Part shown: piece by piece, positions 1 through 5,303 of the stretch | How the letters are laid out: each line of letters begins with the position of its first letter | Position numbering within the stretch: position 1 is the first letter of the stretch | Source of the DNA: Promethearchaeota archaeon | GTDB lineage: Archaea > Asgardarchaeota > Lokiarchaeia > Sigyniarchaeales > SOKP01 | Length of the DNA stretch: 13,022 nucleotides | Assembly: GCA_030612905.1 (NCBI GenBank) | Contig: JAUWNA010000021.1 | Span: 1 to 13,022, forward strand | Reading direction: 5' to 3' | Translations under genes and position numbers: made by a program | The notes under the pieces: model-generated | Seen by the model: only the letters and a program-made list of their open reading frames with translations | The model's database searches: none | Told to the model about the DNA's origin: nothing

Positions 1-142
1 TTTCATGCTTCAATAGATAAGAAAACACAACAGATTCTATTACGTTAAGTCCTAATATGCATTTAAACAATTTTCCACTTTTAAAAATCTTTTTCTGCTC
101 TAACATATCTTTTAATTGATCTGAAATACTTTCTATTTCCAA
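1..142 (-). CDS. Probable winged-helix transcriptional regulator (N-terminal fragment, runs off left edge)
   Basis: An open frame of about 47 codons on the minus strand enters from the left edge and carries the protein's N-terminus. It starts at TTG (142-140), preceded by GGTG at 150-153 with a 7-base spacer, a good archaeal Shine-Dalgarno match; an ATG lies 12 codons further in at 106-104. The peptide has a charged helix (SISDQLKDMLEQKK) and then a helix around CILGLNVIESVVFSYLLKHE. The 'GLN..E...F..LL' pattern resembles the first helix of TrmB/MarR-type winged-helix domains in archaea, so a DNA-binding regulator is likely. The wing and recognition helix lie outside the window, so the family call is tentative. 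The thioredoxin gene lies upstream on the same strand across a 63-base gap that has its own T-rich terminator and TATA-like sequence, so separate transcription is plausible. Confidence 0.5.
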   Translation of the reverse strand, partial: MEIESISDQLKDMLEQKKIFKSGKLFKCILGLNVIESVVFSYLLKHE

Positions 143-163
143 GGATTAACACCAATATTTTGC

Positions 164-203
164 TATTTAATAAAAAATTTAATAAAATAAATAATAAAAA
201 ATA
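164..203 (-). promoter_or_regulatory. T-rich terminator of the thioredoxin gene overlapping a TATA-like box of the left-edge regulator
   Basis: Read on the minus strand, this gap is a series of T runs right after the thioredoxin stop, the usual form of archaeal intrinsic termination. It ends in TTATTAAATA (173-164), which sits about 26 bases before the TTG start at 142, the normal TATA distance. Termination and initiation signals therefore appear packed together. Judged by eye only. Confidence 0.4.
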
Positions 204-205
204 AA

Positions 206-613
206 TTACGCGAAAGACTTAAGTTTTTCGAGGATTCTGTTCATGTAATCTTCGTTTACTGCGCCAACAATTTTATGTATTACCTTATTATCTTTAATAA
301 ATAAAGTTGTAGGGATTCCAGTAATTTGGTAAGTTTGGGCTATAGAGCCGACTTCGTCAACGTTTACTTTAACAAAGATAAAATCTTGATAGCGTTCCTT
401 TTGAATTTTTTCGAATATTGGAGCAAACATCATACAAGGAGAACACCAAACCGCCCAGAAATCTATGATTATAACTTTATCAGAGAAATCTTGGGTTAAT
501 TTATTAAACTCTTCTGCCGAATGAATTTTTACTATTTCTGTTGGCATCAATTGAGCTTTTACCAGCATTTCGGCCTTCTTTAGCCGAATCTTTTCTAAAT
601 CATTATCAGACAT
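206..613 (-). CDS. Thioredoxin
   Basis: A small thiol-disulfide oxidoreductase of 135 residues that would act in the cytoplasm, reducing protein disulfides with a reductase not seen here. The active site is W-C-S-P-C with Cys57 and Cys60, preceded by the typical strand VIIIDFWAVW, and the cis-proline loop GIPT has Pro101. The protein ends normally after the last helix. The N-terminal charged helix MSDNDLEKIRLKKAEML is typical of archaeal thioredoxins with a short extension, so I start at ATG 613. The frame stays open to an ATG at 679, which would add 22 residues (MIVMHYITT...) that look unlike the family. However, the best TATA box (712-719) would place transcription start near 690, which leaves the longer start possible. 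Ser replaces the commoner Gly in WCGPC. No signal peptide is seen. It is transcribed divergently from the longin-roadblock gene. Confidence 0.9.
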   Translation of the reverse strand: MSDNDLEKIRLKKAEMLVKAQLMPTEIVKIHSAEEFNKLTQDFSDKVIIIDFWAVWCSPCMMFAPIFEKIQKERYQDFIFVKVNVDEVGSIAQTYQITGIPTTLFIKDNKVIHKIVGAVNEDYMNRILEKLKSFA

Positions 614-711
614 TTTCTTTTCCGTTTTTGTGTTGTTTACTACTAAGTTTAAAGTGGTGATATAGTGCATCACAATCACATAACTTTATTAATTTATAAT
701 ATTTAACCTTC

Positions 712-719
712 TATTTAAA
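712..719 (-). promoter_or_regulatory. TATA box of the thioredoxin gene
   Basis: The minus strand reads TTTAAATA followed by GAAGG, a close match to the archaeal TATA consensus. About 26 bases downstream the start point would be near 690. That gives a leader of roughly 10 bases for the 679 ATG, or about 75 bases for the preferred 613 ATG. The rest of the divergent gap (720-886) is A/T-rich; a TATA-like TTTTTATATG at 792-801 could serve the rightward gene. Confidence 0.45.
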
Positions 720-886
720 GCTCGCGATTATGAAAAAAAAGTCCCAACAAAAGAATGAAGAACGAAAAAAAGAAAAATTTTCAAAACTTTTTTTTATATG
801 ATAAAGATCAACAATATTAGCAGTCTATACTTCTATTAATAACACTTAAAAGAGTAAATTTATTCTAATTTTCTATAAGTAAATTT

Positions 887-891
887 CGGAG
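887..891 (+). promoter_or_regulatory. Ribosome binding site of the longin-roadblock gene
   Basis: CGGAG lies 9 bases before the ATG at 901 and supports that start. Several neighbouring genes lack such a site and appear leaderless. Confidence 0.55.
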
Positions 892-900
892 TAATTAAAG

Positions 901-1653
901 ATGGACATCCATTCGCTCTTCATATTAAACAAAACTGGAGTTTGCATTTTCAGCAGAAATATCACCAGCGATTTTGATAATATTGACCCTAATTTAATTA
1001 CACCCTTTTTTTCAGCCTTATTTTCATTCTCAGCAAATGTTATCTCTAAACAAACTCCGGAAATTCTCGAAATGGGCGGATTTAGAATTGCTTTTAAAGT
1101 AAAAGGAGAATTTATTTTTGCAATTTTAGCTGATTTAACAGCCAGTTTGTTATTTATTAAATCCCGTTTGGTTAGTATAGTAGATGTATTTGAAGAATTT
1201 TTAGAGAACAACGATGTTGAAGATTACGAAGTAATTGAAAGCGCCAAATTCGACTCTAAAATAGATTCAATTATTACCGGTGAAGACGAATTGATCGGGA
1301 GTCAACCTTTGTATAAAAGAATTATAGATTTCATTAAGAGGTTAACGTTAGAAAACGAGATATTAGGCGCTACTTTATTTACGATCAATGGAAAAGTAAT
1401 TTTCACTTCTCTCCCGCACGGTATATTGTTATCCTCTTTAAAAGAATTAGAAATTAGACATACGGTTGCGAACGAATTCAAATTGACATTTGTCTGCTTA
1501 GACAACGGACAAAAAGTCTTTACGGGAAAAATAAATATTCCGTGGAAGCTCGATCCATTATTGATCGTAGTGTTATTCGAGTCTTCGGTCCCTCTTGGTA
1601 TGGCTGAATTAAATTTAGATAAATTAATTAAAACAATCGAAAATATTCTTTAA
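901..1653 (+). CDS. Longin domain fused to roadblock/LC7-like domain, putative small-GTPase regulator
   Basis: A 250-residue soluble protein that I read as two alpha/beta domains. Residues 1-103 show the longin order: two strands (HSLFILNKTG, VCIFSRNIT), a helix (31-49), three strands (53-60, 61-68, 70-80), then a long helix (82-102). An acidic linker (about 103-134) follows. Residues 135-250 follow roadblock topology: helix (136-151), strands (LGATLFTIN, GKVIFTSLP), helix (174-190), three strands (193-201, 204-212, 219-229) and a closing helix (230-250). Roadblock and longin proteins dimerise and regulate small GTPases, for example MglB with MglA, Ragulator with Rag, and Mon1-Ccz1 with Rab7. 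A partner in GTPase control is inferred here; the Arf-like gene at 5304 is a candidate. The ATG at 901 follows CGGAG at 887-891. No membrane segment is present. The folds are judged from the strand/helix pattern, not a profile match. Confidence 0.6.
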   Translation: MDIHSLFILNKTGVCIFSRNITSDFDNIDPNLITPFFSALFSFSANVISKQTPEILEMGGFRIAFKVKGEFIFAILADLTASLLFIKSRLVSIVDVFEEFLENNDVEDYEVIESAKFDSKIDSIITGEDELIGSQPLYKRIIDFIKRLTLENEILGATLFTINGKVIFTSLPHGILLSSLKELEIRHTVANEFKLTFVCLDNGQKVFTGKINIPWKLDPLLIVVLFESSVPLGMAELNLDKLIKTIENIL

Positions 1654-1743
1654 TTTTTTGACCTTGGATAGTCTAATCTTATTTTATACTAGTGAATTAA
1701 AGAGGTTCAATTAAAATTCGATTTAATAATCTTTTTTTTTTAT
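1651..1743 (+). terminator. T-rich termination region between the longin-roadblock gene and the FAD oxidoreductase
   Basis: A run of six T follows the stop at 1653, and a longer, nearly unbroken T run occupies about 1731-1740. Both are typical archaeal U-tract terminators without a stem-loop. A TATA-like GATTTAATA (about 1719-1727) lies just before the second run, so the next gene is probably transcribed on its own with a very short leader. Confidence 0.4.
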
Positions 1744-1761
1744 TAATAATTTAAAGATTTA

Positions 1762-3024
1762 ATGTATGATATTATAATTATCGGTGCTGGGATTTCCGGA
1801 GCATCTTTAGCGTATAAGGCATCAAAGTACGCAAAAACGCTTCTAATTGATTCGCAAGATTACGATCGGGAAATCCCAGTTAGAATAAATATATTTGCAG
1901 ACCATAATAAACCCTTTATTGACGATGTCTTCTGGAACGACGATTCAATTTTTCCACGTCCTTTTCTCCAATTAAACTATAAGAGCGACAAGTATGATGG
2001 TCTCTTGAACTCGAAAGAGTTTGGGGCGCCATTAGGAAAGATTTCACACACAGAAATATTCATTAAAAAACTTATCGATAAGTTTAAAGATCAAGGTGGG
2101 ACTACGCAATTTAACGAAAAAGTGGCAAAGATAGTAAAACACACTGATTATGTTGAGGTTATCAACAATAAAGGAGAATCTTATTCAGCTAAACTTTTAT
2201 TTTTAGCTACAGGTTCTCGTGGCTTTGCTTTACAAAAATCGTTAGGATTTGAAGTTCCTGACTCTTTTATGGGAATATATACTTATACATATGCTGATGA
2301 AAGCCTACTAGATGAGAATTTTAACTTTCAATATATGTTTCATCTAAACCCTAACATAAGCCCTAATGGACCCTTCTTTTTTAATGTAGGAAAAGGTAGG
2401 GTTTCGACAGGCTATCTAGGAAATAAAGAATCCCCTGACCAACTTAAGGAAAAATTAGAAAGAATTCTAAGAAACTATAAGAAAATTCAACCTTTTATGA
2501 AAGGATTGAAATGGGAAAAAGATTTTGTTACTGGAGGGATTTCAAAACATCCAATAAGTGCCATGACTAAAGATCGCGTAATTGTCTTAGGGGAAGCCGC
2601 AGGAGTGGTTACCGCGTTCTTTTACGAAGGCCTTTTAGGTGGTTTAGCTAGCGCTGAAATCGCAGCAAAGCTCGTAAAACCGCTATTTGAAAGCAATTCA
2701 AACTTTTCAAAATCAGAATTAATAACATACGACCGGGAGATTTTTCGAATTTTGCTAAATGGCTATTTTAGAAATGGCGTTGCTTGCGAATTGTTGTTTT
2801 ATAGTAACGATTCGTCCGCAAAAACCTTATGGACAACTTATACTAATTTATTAAATACAAACAAAACAGTTAGAAAATATGTGTACGAAGCGCATACTAT
2901 CCAAGATTTATGGAATTACGACACGGATAGAGATAGATATGTCGGAGAACGCTTATTTGGTGCTCTACCTGGGCTACAAAAGTTAACCTTATGGCCAAAA
3001 TTTTTGAAAGCTATGTCCAAATAG
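1762..3024 (+). CDS. FAD-dependent oxidoreductase, geranylgeranyl-reductase-like
   Basis: A 420-residue flavoprotein. The N-terminus is a Rossmann FAD site, with GAGISGAS at residues 8-15 and an acidic residue at the end of the second strand (Asp30). A second FAD motif, LGEAAG (276-281), is followed by a helix where family members have the G-E-G/A turn (FYEGLLGG). LLFLATGSRG (145-154) matches the conserved ATG motif. This arrangement is typical of the geranylgeranyl reductase / PHBH-like superfamily. Archaeal members saturate the isoprenoid chains of membrane lipids, so lipid reduction is a reasonable guess. I do not see the Y-x-W-x-F-P substrate motif of true lipid reductases (the region near 203-217 reads GPFFFNVGKGRVSTG), so the substrate is open. 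Start is the first ATG, directly before the beta strand MYDIIIIGAG. No Shine-Dalgarno is visible, so a short-leader mRNA is likely. The 3' end lies inside a tandem repeat. Confidence 0.75.
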   Translation: MYDIIIIGAGISGASLAYKASKYAKTLLIDSQDYDREIPVRINIFADHNKPFIDDVFWNDDSIFPRPFLQLNYKSDKYDGLLNSKEFGAPLGKISHTEIFIKKLIDKFKDQGGTTQFNEKVAKIVKHTDYVEVINNKGESYSAKLLFLATGSRGFALQKSLGFEVPDSFMGIYTYTYADESLLDENFNFQYMFHLNPNISPNGPFFFNVGKGRVSTGYLGNKESPDQLKEKLERILRNYKKIQPFMKGLKWEKDFVTGGISKHPISAMTKDRVIVLGEAAGVVTAFFYEGLLGGLASAEIAAKLVKPLFESNSNFSKSELITYDREIFRILLNGYFRNGVACELLFYSNDSSAKTLWTTYTNLLNTNKTVRKYVYEAHTIQDLWNYDTDRDRYVGERLFGALPGLQKLTLWPKFLKAMSK

Positions 3025-3101
3025 CGTAAATTTTAGCGTATTATGTTAAAATAGTGTAAAATCTAGGATGTTATGTCCAAATAATATGAATTGTGTATAA
3101 A
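3012..3101 (+). repeat. Three imperfect tandem copies of a 30-bp unit
   Basis: Copies begin at 3012, 3042 and 3072, exactly 30 bases apart. All start TATGT, and copies 1 and 3 share the 12 bases TATGTCCAAATA. Copies 1 and 2 agree at 22 of 30 positions by my alignment; copy 3 is more diverged in its second half. The first copy contains the last four codons and stop of the FAD oxidoreductase, so the array spreads out from the gene's 3' end. The rest of the gap up to 3261 is A/T-rich, with a TATA-like AAATATTTT near 3198-3206 for the following operon. Confidence 0.6.
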
Positions 3102-3261
3102 AACATATATTTTGTGGCAACAGTACAGAAATTTAGAAAAAGAATCTCATTTTTAAAGCCAAACTAATACATTTTGTTTAACAAAAAGAAAGTTAAAAAT
3201 ATTTTGTTATCAAAAAATTTTTATCTTTACAAAATACAAAAAAAAAAATCGAGTGATTATT

Positions 3262-3753
3262 TTGTCTACGGATTATAGCGTTTTATGTAAGTTAGGAGGT
3301 TATGTGAATTCGAATCTGGAAATCGTAAGTTCTTATCCTTCGCTTGATGTTTCGTCTGAATCAGAGATCCTTTCAAAGTGTTTCCCAATCGGGAGCAAGG
3401 TTGGAGATTATATTATCGATAAGTATCGTAAATATAGCGTTTTATCTTATGTTTTCAAGGTATTACAAGAAGAAAACCGCGATGATCTCCTCGCATTTTC
3501 ACTACTACTAGGGAAAAGAGACAATATTGAGATTTATAAGCCAGTAATTAAAGAACTAGTAGATGTTTTAGAAGCAAATGGTCTCTTAACTGAGAGCGTT
3601 TTAACGGAGTCTCAACAAACTATCTTTGAAGGGATGAACGAAGAAAAAGATATCAATATTGAAAACGTAGCAATTGATTTCTCGAGAATATTTACAGATA
3701 TTAAATCTAAAATAATTAAACAAAAACCAAACGTAAAAGGGAGTTTTTTTTAA
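3262..3753 (+). CDS. Longin-like protein, first gene of the membrane-protein operon
   Basis: A soluble protein of about 163 residues. I start at TTG 3262 because GAGTGAT (3251-3257), a match to the end of the archaeal anti-Shine-Dalgarno, sits just upstream; GTG 3253 in the same frame would add three residues. From the TTG, the pattern is two strands (YSVLCKLGG and LEIVSSYP), a short helix with CFPIGSKVGD, strands around KYSVLSYVFKV and RDDLLAFSLLLGK, then a long helix IEIYKPVIKELVDVLEANG. That order fits a longin-type domain. The last 45 residues are polar and probably flexible. I do not recognise a named family; the fold call rests on the strand order alone. The stop at 3753 directly abuts the ATG of the next gene, so they are co-transcribed. 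It may be the cytoplasmic partner of the two membrane proteins. Confidence 0.5.
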   Translation: MSTDYSVLCKLGGYVNSNLEIVSSYPSLDVSSESEILSKCFPIGSKVGDYIIDKYRKYSVLSYVFKVLQEENRDDLLAFSLLLGKRDNIEIYKPVIKELVDVLEANGLLTESVLTESQQTIFEGMNEEKDINIENVAIDFSRIFTDIKSKIIKQKPNVKGSFF

Positions 3754-4254
3754 ATGGTATACGATGATGTTTTAATAAACAATTTAGGCTTTATTGCTAA
3801 TTTTGGCAGTGCAATTTTTATCCCATTGGCAACACTTGTGCTAGGTAGAAAGCTTTTAAAGGATAAAAAAGCCACAGGACAATATAATATGGTACGCGTA
3901 CTAATTTTTCTCACTTTTCTTGACTTTTCGATCTTAGCTTTGACTGAATATATTATAAAAGATGTACTCCTAAGACCAACTGCTATTATTGTGCCATATG
4001 ATGCTACATTCGGACTTTACAATATTTTAGTAGCTATGATGATAACTATTGGTCTTACATTGATTTTTTATATCAATAGAGTAGAATTTCTCTATTACAC
4101 GCCAATATTCTTCTTTACTGGAATGTACGTTTTTTATCTTTTCACTGGATTTGACAGCTGGCTTGAGGATTATACAACTCTTGGGGGCGCTGCAAGTATT
4201 ATCTTTTTATTCTTTACGGCGATTCGGGTTAAGGATAATGGAGCTTTAGTATAG
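3754..4254 (+). CDS. Seven-helix membrane protein A, N-terminal five helices (frameshifted gene)
   Basis: The 166-residue frame starts at ATG 3754, directly after the preceding stop, with AAGGGAG (3737-3743) as ribosome binding site. Hydrophobic segments lie at about 11-30, 46-66, 86-107, 113-132 and 143-158. The frame then stops at TAG 4252, in the middle of what looks like a longer membrane protein: the remaining two helices follow at once in the -1 frame to TGA 4406. Adding one base between 4239 and 4251 would give one 217-residue protein, exactly the length of the next gene's product. Local similarity to that neighbour is visible, for example LYYTPIFFF against LYTLPVIAT, both after the third helix. 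Function is unknown; the architecture recalls seven-helix sensory domains, but no ligand motif or retinal lysine was recognised. The frameshift may be a sequencing error or true decay. Confidence 0.75.
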   Translation: MVYDDVLINNLGFIANFGSAIFIPLATLVLGRKLLKDKKATGQYNMVRVLIFLTFLDFSILALTEYIIKDVLLRPTAIIVPYDATFGLYNILVAMMITIGLTLIFYINRVEFLYYTPIFFFTGMYVFYLFTGFDSWLEDYTTLGGAASIIFLFFTAIRVKDNGALV

Positions 4255-4406
4255 CAATATTTTTCACCCTAGCTTTTAGTACACAATTCACAACTGATGC
4301 GTTAGTGTCAAGAATTGTTATAATTAGCTACGTAGTTTTTATTATCTTTTTTTCACTTGGACTATTTAAACCGTTTAAACAGGGGGTCTTATCTAAAGAT
4401 GAGTGA
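4239..4406 (+). pseudogene. C-terminal part of membrane protein A in the -1 frame
   Basis: In the frame beginning AGT at 4248 the sequence reads SIAIFFTLAFSTQFTTDA, then a second hydrophobic helix ISYVVFIIFFSLGLF, and a basic-polar tail ending KDE before TGA 4404-4406. There is no start codon or ribosome binding site of its own, and the two helices complete the seven-helix pattern of protein A. The -1 frame has a stop at 4236-4238 and the zero frame stops at 4252-4254, so the shift must fall between them. A lost T in the CTTTAG stretch (4244-4249) would restore G-A-F-S-I-A. The stop overlaps the start of the next gene by 8 bases (ATGAGTGA), the coupling expected of an intact operon, which favours a recent indel or a sequence error over old decay. 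Confidence 0.75.
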
Positions 4407-5052
4407 TACTTTTGTTTTAATAATGCAAGTTCTCTACATTAGTTTTTGCGCATTGTCAATATTCCAGGTTACGAAAAAATGGAGAGAAGATAAAAATAAG
4501 ATGTATTTAGTCATCATTTTATATGTTTTGACGCTTGTTTTCGTCTCTCTTATATATATAATGGCTGTATTTACGGAATTTAACACATCAATTGTTATAG
4601 GTGGAAAATTAACTGTTGGTCTTGCTCTAGCATTTTTTACTAATATCATTCAAGTAGAATTCGTGCTTTATCTAAGAAAATACAACAAATTATATACACT
4701 TCCAGTTATTGCTACGCTTTATATCGCATTTGGATTATTGTTGAACGGTTCAACTATTATCTTTGTTCTATATTCAATGGTTGTTGGTTTTGGATTATCG
4801 TCAGTCCTTATAAGAGACGGAAAGAAACAGCGAAACGGTTTAGCCATAGGAATGGGTATATTTTTCTTAATATATGGTATTGGGGCTATGCTTCGAAGTG
4901 ATATGCTTTTGGATATTTTCAGAGTTGCTGGGGTACTTGTGTTCTTTGTATCGAGCACTGGATTCTTTGAGAAATATGTGTTCGTCAACGAAGATGTCGA
5001 AAAGCGTATAATGGGAACCTGGATTTCTAAGTTAGTTGTAAAAGAACAATGA
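4399..5052 (+). CDS. Seven-helix membrane protein B, tandem paralogue of protein A
   Basis: A 217-residue integral membrane protein with hydrophobic segments at about 4-24, 35-57, 68-92, 98-115, 118-137, 147-165 and 172-192, followed by a charged 25-residue C-terminal tail (EKYVFVNEDVEKRIMG). The frame is open upstream to an ATG at 4357, but those 14 extra residues lie inside the coding sequence of protein A in another frame. I therefore start at ATG 4399, which overlaps the stop of A by 8 bases and follows AGGGGG at 4381-4386. Length and helix spacing match the repaired protein A, and short stretches align, so the pair looks like an old tandem duplication. Basic residues after helix 1 (TKKWREDKNK) suggest that this loop is cytoplasmic. 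I recognise no catalytic or ligand motif; a sensor or receptor-like role is only inferred from context. Confidence 0.75.
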   Translation: MSDTFVLIMQVLYISFCALSIFQVTKKWREDKNKMYLVIILYVLTLVFVSLIYIMAVFTEFNTSIVIGGKLTVGLALAFFTNIIQVEFVLYLRKYNKLYTLPVIATLYIAFGLLLNGSTIIFVLYSMVVGFGLSSVLIRDGKKQRNGLAIGMGIFFLIYGIGAMLRSDMLLDIFRVAGVLVFFVSSTGFFEKYVFVNEDVEKRIMGTWISKLVVKEQ

Positions 5053-5081
5053 TTTTTTTTATTTTTTTCCTTTATTTTTAG
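5053..5081 (+). terminator. Strong T-tract terminator of the membrane-protein operon
   Basis: Three successive T runs start one base after the stop at 5052 (eight T, seven T, then interrupted T). This is the densest T tract in the window and should end the 3262-5052 operon. The rest of the gap to 5303 is A/T-rich with no open frame that I would call a gene. Confidence 0.6.
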
Positions 5082-5268
5082 TCAGATCTTTATAATCAGT
5101 GAATTTATTAGCAGATTATATGAATGTATTTTTATATTAAATTTATTTTGTCCTATTGAAAAATACAGATAAAAGTTTTTAAAAGAAGTTATTCTGTCGC
5201 AATATAACATAATATAGAATTAATACATTCCTTTTTATTTGAAAACAATTATTATATTTTCAAATTAC

Positions 5269-5281
5269 AATATATAAAAAA
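5269..5281 (+). promoter_or_regulatory. TATA box of the Arf-like GTPase gene
   Basis: AATATATAAAAAA is centred about 29 bases before the ATG at 5304. Transcription should start within a few bases of the ATG, giving a leaderless or near-leaderless mRNA. This agrees with the lack of a clear Shine-Dalgarno (only TGAGAT is nearby). Confidence 0.5.
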
Positions 5282-5303
5282 ATAAAAAAATAAATGAGAT
5301 AAA

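Noticed and set aside
730..801. A 23-codon basic frame (MKKKSQQKNEER...) in the divergent gap upstream of the longin-roadblock gene
   Set aside because: It is built from A-rich sequence, has no convincing ribosome site and lies across the promoter region; chance is the simpler explanation.
873..1211. Minus-strand open frames antisense to the longin-roadblock gene and similar long frames opposite the TPR, amidohydrolase and membrane genes
   Set aside because: They lie opposite well-supported genes, have composition typical of antisense shadows and show no recognisable domains or ribosome sites.
4240..4254. Programmed -1 ribosomal frameshifting in membrane protein A
   Set aside because: No X-XXY-YYZ slippery heptamer lies in the zero frame and no obvious downstream stem was seen; a one-base indel explains the data better.
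4357..4398. 14-residue N-terminal extension of membrane protein B
   Set aside because: It overlaps protein A's C-terminal coding sequence in another frame and the first hydrophobic helix begins just after ATG 4399.
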